Positions 1-17,700 of a stretch of 60,000 nt of DNA are shown piece after piece. The notes beneath the pieces were generated by a model. That model had not been told where the DNA came from. It saw nothing but the letters and a program-made list of their open reading frames with translations, and did no database searches. The first letter of the stretch is position 1. The number at the start of each line of letters is the position of its first letter. Source of the stretch: Takakia lepidozioides (lineage: Eukaryota > Streptophyta > Takakiopsida > Takakiales > Takakiaceae); assembly GCA_030704615.1 (NCBI GenBank), contig CM060732.1, forward strand, positions 54,357,053 to 54,417,052, written 5' to 3'. Made by a program: the position numbers and the translations under genes.

Positions 1-916
1 TGACCTGAAAATCTGCGAGGTCCACAGTATCGTGTGTCTCACAATACATGGAATTGTCGCCTCCAGCATTTCTGGGTGACTAACATGCTCTCATCTTGCA
101 TTCTAGCAGTAATTGCATTGACGAGATAAAAAGCCCTGCAAGACATAAAGCGCAAAGATTTTACCTAGATAGAAATGACACACGATCAGAGCTGCTTAGA
201 ATGTCAATGGAGAGGTGCACATTGCAGGTCGTCTTTGGTTGGATGGCCGTTTTCCTGGCTGCAGTATTGTTGCTGACCAGCTCTGGGTAGAATTGTAGGA
301 GCCCCAGTTTTGAATAGAAAATTGCAATCAAGCCTTCCCAATGGTCAACACAATGTATGCCTTTGTGGCACAATGGATACCAGAATTTCCCCGGTGCAGT
401 CCACAGTCCCACAAGGTTTGGATAGGTGCTTGTGCTTAATCAGCCCTTGTTAAGGCTTAGCACAGAGGTCAATTTTTTTCTGTCCATAGCTCCCTTGTAG
501 TTTCCTTTGGAGGCACTAAGGGCAAGCCACTGTGGGTGGCAGGTTTTCTGTCTCTCAAACTGGGTACCTACCCAACCACAAGTGTAGGCAGTTGCTTGAG
601 ATTAGAAACCTAGTCTCAGCATCAGGTTGTTCAAAAAGTATCCAAATAAGACAGAGAGGAGTGAAGTCTCATAGATGTGATTGGGCTGCTTAACGATTCG
701 CCCTAAAATATGGTGCCCAACGTGTGAAATCTTGATCTGGCGTTGAACTTAATTCCGATAGATGAATGTACCTGCTGTGAGAAATGGTAGGGGCATAGTG
801 CTTTGGAACGGCTTATGCTTGATAGTTCCAATTGGTGTGGGTAAGATTATGGCTGCATGAGGAGCTTATTGAGACAAAGCAAGTGATCGGTAAACATGTT
901 GGATTTGTGCAAACAG
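1..916 (+). other. 5' flank or first intron of the SMU1 gene
   Basis: No convincing coding sequence is visible. The SMU1 exon starting at 917 begins inside the codon for the Asp of the family's conserved DVIKI stretch, so a short first exon encoding about the first eight residues and the start codon must lie to the left. I searched this stretch for it and did not find it. The stretch is therefore most likely part of intron 1, with the promoter outside the window. Confidence 0.5.
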
Positions 917-6964
<6,048 letters not shown>

Positions 6965-8600
6965 GGACCTCTTGTAAATTTCTTTCTTATTTTTGCCACT
7001 CCAGGAAGCAGATGGTCAAATCAAATTGTAATCCAGTCGAGAAGGGCTTGCCATGCATCGGTATCCAGTTTTCCTGGGGCATTTGGCGAGTGATGGTGTT
7101 GCCTCCACCCCTAGAGCCTGCTCTCCCAGGAATGATTCATGTTTTTTCATCAGTATGCCTTGTCTTGGGAAAGTACAAATGATACGTAAAAACTGTTGAA
7201 CACCAGTGTCCTGCAAGAAGAGGCTGACAGAGGCTTCTTTGTGTTGGAGGGGGACTGAGGACTAGCGTTCCTTTGTATTGATTGCACCGAGCAGAGGTTT
7301 TGCCTGGGGGACGTACAGACTGGAGTGGACCTCTAGCCTCTAGGGAAGTCCAATGAGAAAACATAAGCACAAGGTGGAGTACAAATCAGCACTGTGACAC
7401 GCTGGCAAGACAGTGCCTGCCTCCCCACTTGTACAAGACTTAAACATCAATCAAATTGTTGCTTGACTATCATTGATGAAAGGGATTCCAGATGGTGATG
7501 CGAACAAAGAGGTCTGTGAAAGGGACAAGATTGCAGGCTGCCTTTCACTATGCTATCCTCGTCTTGTCCTCAAACTTCTTGAGGACTTGAGCACCTTTGC
7601 ACATGCACAAGAGTCTACAGGACACCATCCATTGGGAAGTATACATGGAACAATATACCCTCAAGTGCGCATGGCTCCTGTGAGTAGGGAGAATGGTGAA
7701 AGCTGTATGTATCAGACTTCGCTTGTCATACTTCGTGTCCCCTGTGAGAGAGATCATCAGATATACCTCGTGGCCTACTTAATTGAATAGCTTGTGACAT
7801 TGATCTAAGTGCAACATCTTGCCTTCTCTTTTATCTGGATATCCAGCAATCATGGCCGTGGCTGCAGCTGATCTGTAGACTGATTTCTGGGACTTCAACT
7901 AGGTCTCAGTTGAACATTGTCCTCCAGAGATAAACTCTTCAGATAAAGAGAACAAGCAACAAACATGCTGGGTTGTGAATTCCTGCAACAAACTTATTTT
8001 AATGGAGAACAGTTCAGTTTGCACATTGAATAAGAGTTGTGGAGCTTGCGAAGACTGAGGCTGTGGCTTTTCTGATCAAGCAAAAGCTTAGTGCATTCAT
8101 GACATATCACATTGTCAATGAGTCGCCCTCTGGACTTTGACATAAAACCAGAGTAAAACAGGGTAGTTACTAAGGCAGAAAATGGTATTTGAAATCACCT
8201 CGCTCCTCCAAATGACGAACATCTTGTTATCAGCATCACAAGCAGTGGTGTAAACATTGAGACATGCACAGGCATGTAGAGAGCATTCTCGGCATGATGT
8301 GATTTATGGATGCAATCTGGCTGAGCTTGGTACCCTGGCTAAAGGAGAGTTGGTAAGTCAGTGTTCCTTGTGGACTATACCCTTGAAAGGTTATATTACT
8401 ACGATCATAATGCAAAGGCTTTACATATGTACTGGACTCTATAACACAACACAATTGATCAACTTGCAGGTGACAATAGGCCATACCTAGAGGTTCTCCA
8501 GTACCTCAAGAATTTAACTGTTTTCCATAATAATTTGACTGATGATCATTGATGTCAAGGCAGTACTTTGAAATGATTAGACTTTCTTTGCTTCTGTTTG
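6965..8600. other. SMU1 3' flank and intergenic spacer
   Basis: The first few hundred bases are probably SMU1 3' UTR. Open frames here (for example near 7473-7790) have no recognisable domain, no conserved splice pattern and no clear codon bias. I see no gene and no obvious repeat. Confidence 0.4.
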
Positions 8601-8627
8601 AAGTGCAGGATTTGTTTTCCTGTTGCA

Positions 8628-10122
8628 TCTTTCATCACTAATCCCCACAAGAACCAACCCTGCCTTGGAAATGGTGAAAGCTGGCATCCCATACTACAAT
8701 TGCTCACCCCACAATTTCTGAGATGAAATTTGGTGGTCGTGTGGCAGTCATTACAAACCACAAGGTTTTCTTATGATGCGGATAGGCATCCTCAGGGGCA
8801 TCATGTACAAAGATATCCAGCCTCCTTCATCTGTCCCAAGACAAATTGTTCAGCTCACCGTGGCTTTCAACAATTGCCATGCAGTTATGCACGTGGTTGC
8901 CACCCGCAATGCAGCTCTGCCCTGGCTTATTTCGGACACCTCTGTCGTACATCATTTTACTCACCTTAGCTGTATTACTCCACCTGCCAGCTGCAGCATA
9001 GACCATAACAGAACGTAAGTTGCAGTGTGCTTTGGATCCCTTAGTAAGGCATTCAAATGTATGTGCTGCCTCCTTCACGTTGCCATGAATCCTGCAGGCG
9101 TCAAGTAAGCCTTCCACAGCAGAAACTGGTTTGATCGGCTGTTGTTAATTAAAGTCCTCCACCTCATCCAGTTGCTCCACCTAGCCAAGGTCCACCATGC
9201 AGCCAAAATGCCCCACTGTGGGAGACAGGGCATGTACTTTGACACATGCATGAAAGTAGTGGGTGGCTTCCTTCAGTAGCCCACATGGATACATACAGAG
9301 AATGCACATGAAGGTGATACCATTTGGCTTCACATTTAAGTGAAATATTTGGAGAGCCTACTTACCACAAACCTGATGAGTATATCCTGCAATTAAGGCA
9401 CGCCCTGCGACCTAGTCTTCTTCAGCATTTTGTCAAACACTTGCGAATGTGTAGGGTCCAGCCTCGCCCCTCGGCCAGTACGTGGTCCTCGGCCCTAGGT
9501 CTCGGGCTGCGCCCGCCTCGAACCACGTAATGGCCTTGGCGAGGCTTTACCCTGCGTAAAGAAGCGAATACGTCGTGCGTTGTATCTCGTGCAATCTGAT
9601 TGGCCAGGAATAATCCCATATCGATTGCCCGTATTCAGCACCCTGTATAGTATATAAACGGGGGTGAGCTGCTAGGGAATGGAGGATGCGCCTATGGATG
9701 AGAACGCATCCAGATTTGTAGTATGTTATATTTCGGGGAGGACATTATACATGCACAATGTACTCCCCGAAATGTGACATACTTATCCTAAAATTTGTCC
9801 AAATAAGCGAACTCAAACTATGAAGGAAAAAAGGGATGAGGTTCTTTAAGTTCGCGCATTTGGCATACACGGCAGCAAGGGCCGTCTCCAGAATGATGTT
9901 GGGTGCAATTCCAGCTTTGAGGATGTCAGCATTGACCCCTTTGGCGCATTCTAGGGCTGCCAGGCTCCCACAGGCATTGGGAACACAAATGAACATGACA
10001 TAGTTAGGTGTCACCCCTTCCTGTATCATTTGCTCATACATCTCGAAAGCCTCCCTACCAAACACCCAGCCTTGACACTGAGTCGTTCTTTGAGGCACGA
10101 TGTGCAGTCCAACAACAGGCAT
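8628..10122 (-). pseudogene. Decayed PLS-class PPR-DYW gene, split by an insertion
   Basis: Read on the minus strand, this is a broken relative of the two intact PPR genes next door. 10122-9835 still gives PPR text (EMYEQMIQEGVTPN, ADILKAGIAPN, YAKC). The frame is then interrupted by about 380 bp of foreign sequence and resumes at about 9448 with QVFDKM. Further on, LKPNGITFMC, HFGCMVDL, GLLDACRIHGNV and the E-type block RNKPGQSCIAG are readable, but only by changing frame, and stop codons fall inside (about 9170-9200). The DYW region is shortened: the HSEKLA zinc-ligand segment is absent, only a CHT/TATR-like remnant is left, and the end reads GSCGD then a stop. Loss of that core plus several stops rules out a working editing factor. 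It lies tandem to the minus-strand PPR gene and is probably a duplicate of it. Confidence 0.85.
9449..9832. mobile_element. LTR-like insertion in the PPR pseudogene
   Basis: This stretch separates two parts of the PPR pseudogene that should be contiguous, so it is an insertion. It starts TGTAGGG, has a GC-rich first third, a TATA-like stretch (tagtatataaac, about 9651) and an imperfect hairpin at 9722-9779 (arms of about 20 bases around ctccccgaaat). A TG start plus an internal TATA box fits a solo or truncated LTR. I could not fix the right end (no clear CA) or find a clean target-site duplication, so both the class and the right border are uncertain. Confidence 0.5.
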
Positions 10123-10326
10123 AAACTAGAAGCTAAACCCGATTCCCACTGCCATAGGGGACATACGACACTTTGGGGCTGAGTTTCCACTTCATGGTGG
10201 GTTATGCAACAAAGGAAATGCCCTCAACAATACATCAAGGCTGACATATGCAGGGGTGAATGAAACCAGCAGCTACATACACTTGAATGAAGCAAGACAC
10301 TCACACCTCAGAAGAAATACATAGTT

Positions 10327-13300
10327 TCACCAGTACTCCCCACAAGAACAAAATCCATCTTCGAAATGGTGAAAGCATTTAGCATCCCGTACAACAATTG
10401 CTCGACCAACAATCTTTGAGATGAACTTGGTGGCTGTGTGGCAGTCACCACACACACGAAGGTTCTTGATGACACGAAGAGGAGTCCCAGGCGCCGTGCT
10501 GATCAGCCCAAAAGCAATGGCCAGCTTCTCACTGTGGTGGCAAAGAGAAAATTCCTTCCGCCCCTCTTCCACATCATGCAATACAAAGCGTGTATCAGGC
10601 ACGTACCCTGCCTCCTTTATCTGCCCAGACAATCTTCTCAGCTCAGCATGGATCTCCTCAATTTGTGGATGCAACTTGTCATCTACAGAGAACGAATGCA
10701 TACGATTGTCCACCTCAATGCAGCTCTGCCCTGGCTCTTTTTGGACACCTCTGAGCTTCATCATTTTTCTCACCTTTGCAGCATCTTCCCACCTGCCAGC
10801 TGCAGCATAGATGTTTGACAGCAACACGTAAGTTCCAGGGACCTGTGGATCCCACTTGAGAACAGATTTCGCTGCACGTTCTGCCACCTCCACATTGCCA
10901 TGAATTCTGCAAGCACCAAGCAAGGCCAGCCGAACTACAGCACCCGGTTGGATTGGCATTTTGTCAATGAAGTCCTCTGCCTCATCCAATTTCCCTGCAC
11001 GGCCAAGAAGGTCCACCATGCAGCCAAAGTGCTCCACTGTAGGAGTGAAGCCATGATCTTGACTCATGGATTCGAAATAGTGTGTGCCTTCATCCACGAG
11101 GCCAACATGGCTACATGCAGAAAGGACACATACAAAGGTGATACTGTCTGGCTTCAAGCCTTCCTTTTGCATTCCTTCAAATAGCCGCAGGGCCTCCATG
11201 TGATGACCATGCTGGGCATATCCTGCAATCATTGCACTCCATGACACCACATCTCGTTCAGCCATACTGTCGAACACTCCCTTAGCGTCCTCAATGCTCC
11301 CACATTTGGCATACATGTCCACCAGGGCAGTGTCCAGAATGACATCTGTTGCAATTCCAGCTGTCATGATGTCGAAATGGATTTGTCTGCCCATTTTCAA
11401 CGCTGCCAAGGTGGCACACACATTGCAAACACACACAAATGTGCCCTGGGTGGGCTTCACCCCTTCTTGCACCATTTGCCCATAGGTCTCCAAAGCCTCC
11501 ATCCTCCACCCATGCTGGGCATATCCTGCAATCATCGCATTCCATGACACCGTATCTCGTTCAGCCATACTGTCAAACACTACCTTTGCATCCTTGATGC
11601 TCCTGCATTTGGCATACATGTCCACAAGGGCAGTGTCCAGAATCATATTTGGTGCAATTCCAGCTTTCACGATGTCAGCATGGGCCTCTCTGCCCGTTTG
11701 CAGGTCTGCCAGACTGGCACAGGCTTTGAGAACGCAAACGAACGTGACCTGGTCGGGCGTCACTCCTTCCTGCATCATTTGCTCATAGGTCTCCAAAGCC
11801 TCTATCCCAAACCCTTGCTGGGTATAACCTGCGAGCATCGCATTCCAGGAAACCACATCCCGTTCAGCCATACTGTTGAACACTCCTTTTGCATCCTTGA
11901 GGCTCCCACATTTGGCATACATGTCCACAAGGGCAGTATCCAGAATCATATTTGGTACAATTCCAGCTTTCATGATGTCAGCATGGACATCTTTGCCCTT
12001 TTCCAGGTCTGCCAGGCTGGCACAAGCTTTCAAAACACAAACAAATGTGACCTGGTTGGGTGTCACACCTTCCTGCATCATTTGCTCATAGGTCTCAAAG
12101 GCATTCCTACCACGCCCATGCTTGGCATGTCCTGCCATCATAATAGACCATGAAAACACATTTCGTTTAGGCATTTTGTCAAAGACTCGTTGTGCATCAG
12201 CGATGCTCCCACACTTGACATACATCTTCACCAGTGTGTTACGTAGAAACATGTTTGGATTGAATCCACTTTGGATGATGTGTGCGTGCACCTGCTTTCC
12301 TGCTGCTAGGCCTTTCACCTTGATGCAGTTATCCAAGAGACAGACATAAGTATCAGAGTCTGCCGAAATGTCTCCTCGGTTCAAAACGTTCAAAGCCTCT
12401 TTCAGTTGTCCTGCCTTACATAGTGACCTCACATGCCCACAAGTGCCAAAGGCTCCCTTCTTGAGTCCCTCTTTTGGTCCTCTTCCAGAAGTAGTGGAGG
12501 TGCCTGACTGTGCAGCCGCTGCTGCTTCCAGTTGACCATCTACCAATGCAGGTTCCTTGTAGCTATCAATCCACAGTGGGTCATTGGTGCTTGTGTGCTT
12601 AGAATCTGGTCCTGCTGGATGGATCTGCATCCGAACTCCATGACTGCATCCTTCAGATATCCGTGTCTCAACAACACTAATCTATAGATTGGCACCCGTG
12701 CTGCCAGTACCTGACTACTACAAACACCCTACCTTACCTGACACTAGTTCCTAGAAACATGACAATTTCCAAGATTTTTTTTCTGATGCATCTCAGTGTC
12801 TGATTCTGCTTAACAGAACAGGCTTTCACCTTCTTGCCTTGATTGTCCCACCATTGACTGGGGTTTGAAAAATGTTCCTTCCAAAGCTTCTCCTCATTTC
12901 TATTTTCGGTTTTTGGATATTTGCCTGCAAACCCCTTTGCAGTAAGATGTGGAAACACCTAGATCCATCATGTATCCACCCGACAAGCTATCTTACAAAA
13001 CACACGTAGGATGAATCTGATAATAAACAAATGAAGCCTAGAATGTGTCGTAGAAGAAGGTGCCCTCACCACAATGTGCTTGAAATTGTATCAGAACAAT
13101 TAGCTTTTCTTTCACCCAAGGAGGGTTCAACCAACCCACCATCCAACGGACCTCTTGTGTGAGCTGTCTAGGTCTGTAGTCTGGAGATTTTAGATTCGTC
13201 TGTGGAAACCACCAGGGTTCAGCTGAGCAGCCAGAGTTTTTTTTATCACAGCTTCCTCAGATCAAGCCGCAACCACCAACCCTGCAACTCCAGGGAAAAA

Positions 13301-13993
13301 CCTTGGGCATCCTACTTTCATGCTCTGCTTAGGAAGCACAACCTACCATACTGACAGTAACAGCAGTTTTTGCAGAACCAACAAAGGTTCTAACTCAACT
13401 CAACGACTGCAATCAAGTCCACAACGTAGTGTATTGAAGTCAAGTCAAAATCCCTCCTTGACAGGCTACTTCGCATTCTACATGAAAGAAGCGCACCTCG
13501 CCAGCGCTGTAATCCAACCATTGTGAAGGATCTTTAAAGAACTCCTGCCAACGCTGTTCCATTCTCCAGCGCTGACCTACATGCCAGATGTACCAAACGA
13601 TTCAAGGGTCGATTACAGCCCTTGTATGACCATCCAGTGTGCTCCTTCAACCAAATTAGATTAGTTTCTGCGGGATGGGTAGAAGGACAATTCCCAGCCT
13701 GGATCTTACAGTGCATGCAACATAGCGATCCAGCAAAAAGAAACCACCTGGAATTTTGTATTATCACCTGATTTGATTGCCATTCCGGAAGGCTTGGGAC
13801 TCGCCATAACCACCACTTGCAAGGGACTGCGTTCTCGACATATTGCCAAGGGAGATGCCGCTTTCATCTCCATAGCCCAGCCCCTTAAACTGGCGCACGA
13901 TGTGGGGCCTGTGGCATAACCGCAACGAAGAGACACGACCTTGGGTATGGAGTCCGCATGCGCGCTCTCAAGAACGCCGGACCACGCTGCCAT
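10327..13993 (-). CDS. PPR-DYW organellar RNA-editing factor with N-terminal PDF-like motif
   Basis: Predicted to bind an organellar transcript and edit C to U. Three exons on minus: 13993-13768, 12924-12830, 12624-10327; phases 1 and 0 close, giving 872 residues. Exon 1 (from ATG MAAWSGVLESAH) looks like an organelle transit peptide. Exon 2 carries LWKEHFSNPSQWWDN and exon 3 opens with GPDSKHTSTNDPLW; together they resemble the OSB-protein PDF motif, here degenerate (PDS instead of PDF). Then come about four P-L-S triplets (MYAKCGS, GYAQHG, PDQVTFVCVLKACASL), E and E+ (GACRIHGNVEVAE, KEPGQSCIEV), and a complete DYW deaminase with HHSEKLA, CGDCH and C-terminal CGEYW, a DYW variant. It is divergent from the + strand paralogue and tandem with the pseudogene. 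Exon 3 is certain; exons 1 and 2 rest on matching structure in the paralogue. Confidence 0.88.
12536..12882 (-). other. Degenerate PDF-like motif split by an intron, minus PPR gene
   Basis: Minus-strand exon 2 ends SQWWDNQGKK at 12830 (donor gtgaaa). A 205-bp intron with a tgcag acceptor follows, and exon 3 starts IHPAGPDSKH, then DPLWIDSYKEPALVDGQLE. Length and intron position match the + paralogue exactly, but PDF has become PDS, WWDNR is WWDNQ, and PPWV is PALV. The block is probably under weaker constraint in this copy. Confidence 0.6.
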
Positions 13994-14737
13994 CCTCACC
14001 AGACTTTTTTGGTGCTCACCCACCTAGTGCACTCGGACCCGTTGCAAGAAACGATTGCAGCACCAAGCTCGAGCATCGAGCATCATCATTTGCTGCTCTC
14101 TCATCCTCCATACGACAATCCAATCCTCTCCGTGGCTCTCCCTCCAGCACCTCTCAGGCCTTTCACATTCGAATGTCAAAATGTTACAACGAGGAAGCAA
14201 TCAAACAATCAAAGACGTGTACTCTTTCTTGCAACCCTAATTGAGAAATATGTCCACAGGAATTGTTACTCGCGAGATTCAAGTGGATTTCTCATTTGAA
14301 TGCAGTATCGTGCCAGACGGGATAGCGGATTCAGAGTCGTGAAGCACGCACTGTTTGAAGTTGTGGGTGCTCGCTAGAAACACGTATGAAGTTGCTGCAT
14401 CTCAGAGGAAGATGAACCAATCTCGCAAACCCCCAGATTCTCTTCTGTGACAGCCTTCCCTTAGAGAACTTTGGTGCGGAAAATAGTCGACGTATTATTT
14501 CTTCAGGAATCTGACGAGTTGTTTGTGATGCCCCCACCCCCATGCAATTCTACTCTGCAAGCCAATCTTTGTTCCTTTTGGATGCGAATGTGATGCAGAT
14601 GCAACTGCACATTGTCAGGTAGCATGAAGCTCATATGTCTATGAGGCATACTGTTCACATGTTGATGGGTGGACGACGCTGGCTTCGGTGCTTTGCTGTG
14701 TGCGGCTGCATCTTCCCTCGCACGCTCAGGCGCAGGG
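13994..14737. promoter_or_regulatory. Shared 5' region of the divergent PPR pair
   Basis: About 740 bp separate the two predicted start codons (minus gene at 13993, plus gene at 14738). It must hold both promoters and 5' UTRs if the exon 1 calls are right. I see no clear TATA box in a convincing position on either side. Open frames crossing it show no recognisable protein. The part next to the + gene is GC-rich. Confidence 0.5.
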
Positions 14738-17700
14738 ATGGCAGCCCGCTCCGCAGCTCTCCTGAGCGCGGAGGGGGAGGCCACACCCAAGGTTCTGTCT
14801 TCTTCTTGCTGTGAACGGGTGAGAAGCCTCCCACCAGGTAACAAAGCGAGGGACGAACCTGTGGAGGTCAAATGGGTATGGAGCTTAGCAATGTCGCCCG
14901 CCAGACCGTTGCGAGTAATGTCGACGTTGCATCCCCTGCCTCCAAGGGTACCGGAGAAAGGTACTGTCAAATCTTTGGGCAAGTTGTTTGGTGACTAAAC
15001 TTGTATGCGTAGCACTTTATAGTGTCATTCGACTCATCCCCAGCGGAAACTACATACATCTTGATCTAAGGTTCATTCGGGAGTTGAATTGACGCCCCCC
15101 CCATCTGTGATCAGCTCCTTAGTAGCTTCTGGAATCTCTAACACATTTATCTATCTTCCGTTCATTAAATGGATACTTGGTTCCATTGTGGCCATGGCAC
15201 TGAGGGACACCCTGTTTGAGAACAACCAGGTGTCTCCTCATGGAGGAATTATGACAGGGCTCGCACCTTCTAGACTCTAGACGAGACACATGTGAGTGTG
15301 CTGCCACTTTCAGCCACACCGTGGTTGAGAAACAGTAGGGAGAGAGAGCGAGATTACGTACAAACCCTGTTCTGGCATTCCTGAATAAGTGTCAGACAAT
15401 TAGGATGTGCTACAGAACTATGGTTTGACTGGTCTTTACATGCAGGGGAAACAATGAGCACCGAAGGACTCTGGCAGGAGTTCTTCTCGGATCCTTCACA
15501 GTGGTGGGACAACAGAGTTGATAAAGTGAGGCTATCTTCATATAGAACTTGGAAAGTTTGTGAAGGAGGGATTGTGACTAGGCTGGCAGATTTTGTGGAC
15601 TAGATTGTATCTCTTGCTGCTTACATTGATGTCAAAATTTCTGTCTCAATAACAGCAAAGTGTTCTACTCCTGCTTCAGTAGGTTGCTCAAGGTTGTTTA
15701 TCTGTTCTTTGAAAGGTGCCTGGAGCTTCGGTGGTTGTAGCCTGGTCTATGCAAGGCTGGGGTTGAAGTTATGGCTGCTCAGCTACCCACTGCTCGTTTT
15801 CACAGAAAAGTCCAAGATCGCCAGATTTCAGACATAAACGAACAAAGGAGGCCCTTTGGATTCAGGATTGGAGGAACCCTCCTTGGGTGAAAGCCGAGCT
15901 GGCTGCCATGATAGAAGGTCAAGCACAATGTGGTGACTTGAGGATGCTATGTATGGCAGGACGACTAAAAGAGGCACTGCATACTTTGAACCAACAAGGC
16001 TGGGCAGACTCAAATACTTATGTCTGTCTCTTGCAGGAATGCATGAACATCCGAGGTCTCGCAGAGGGAAAGCAAGTGCATGCCCACATCATTCACAGTG
16101 GATTCAAGCCAAACATTTTTCTTCTCAATACCCTTGTCAACATGTATGCCAAGTGCGGGAGCTTGGTGGATGCACGTCAAGTGTTTGACACAATGCATGA
16201 ACATGACGTCTTAACATGCACTATAATGATTGCGGTACATGTGAAGCATGGTTGTGGTAGGGAGGCTCTTGAGATCTATGAGCTGATGAGACAGGAAGGG
16301 ATCATGCCGACCAATGTCACCTACGTTTGCATTCTCAAGGCATGTGCTAGCCTTGGAGCTCTTGAAAAGGGCAAAGAGGTTCATGCTCACATCCTCAAAG
16401 CTGGAATTACACCAGATATCATTCTGGAGACTGCTCTGGCTGTCATGTACGCCAATTGTGGGAGCATGAAGGGTGCGCATCAAGTGTTCGACAATATAGG
16501 TCAACGAGATGTGGTCTCATGGAATGCGATGATTACAGGATATGCTAAGCATGGTTGTGGTAGGGAGGCTTTGGAGATGTATAAGCAAATGATACGGGAA
16601 GGAATGATGCCCAACAAAGTCACATTCATTTGTGTTCTCAATGCTTGTGCTAGCCTGGTTGCCCTGGAAGAGGGCAAAGAGGTTCATGCTAACATCATCA
16701 AAGCTGAAATTCATCCAGATATCATTCTGGAGACTGCCCTTGTTAACATGTATGCCAAATGTGGAAACGTGAATGATGCACGTGAAGTTTTTGGCAATAT
16801 GGCTCAACGAAACGTGGTCTCATGGAGTGCAATGATCACAGGATATGCCCAACACGGGTGTGGTAGGGAAGCTTTCAGGATGTATGAACAAATGATAGGG
16901 GAGGGGGTGACACCCAACAAAGTCACATTCATTTCTGTTCTCAATGCTTGTGCCAGCCTGGCTGCCCTTGATAAGGGCAAAAGGATCCATGCTGACATCA
17001 TCAAAGCGAGAATTGCATCAGATATAAGTTGGAGAAACCTTGTTAACATGTATGCCAAATGTGGGAACATGAAGCATGCGCAGGAGGTGTTTAACAATAT
17101 GACTGAGAAAGATGTGGTCGTGTGGAGTGCAATGATCTCAGGATATGCTGAGCATGGTTGTTGTATGGAGGCTTTGGAGACTTATGAACAAATGATACGG
17201 AAAAGGGTGGCACCAGACAAAGTCACTTTTATTTGTGTTCTCAATGCATGTGCCAGCCTGGGAGCCCTGGAAAAGGGCAAAGAGGTCCATTTTGATATTG
17301 TTAAAGCTGGAATCGGGTCATACATCAATTTGGAGAATACGCTTGTGAACATGTATGCCAAATGTGGGAGCATGAAGGATGCACGGCTTGTATTTGACAC
17401 TATGGCTGAAAAAGATGTGGTCTCATGGAGTGCAATGATTGCAGGATATGCGCAGCATGGTTGTATTATGGAGGCGTTTGAGACTTATGAGCAAATGACA
17501 CAGGAAGGGGTGACGCCTAACAACGTAACATTCATTTGTGTTCTCAATGTGTGTGCGAGCCTTGCTGCCCTACACAAGGGCAAAGAAGTCCATGCTGACA
17601 TCATCAACTCTGGTATTCCGCAGGATATTTTTCTGGGGACTGCCCTTGTCAACATGTATGCCAAATGTGGCAACATGAAGGATGCACGTCAAATGTTTGA

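Noticed and set aside
11680-12153. 157-codon + strand frame inside the minus-strand PPR gene
   Set aside because: Antisense shadow of the repetitive PPR coding sequence; the minus frame has clear PPR, E and DYW domains.
14503-14982. 159-codon minus frame in the divergent PPR region
   Set aside because: Antisense to the predicted first exon of the + PPR gene, whose start, phase and sequence match its paralogue; no domain in the minus frame.
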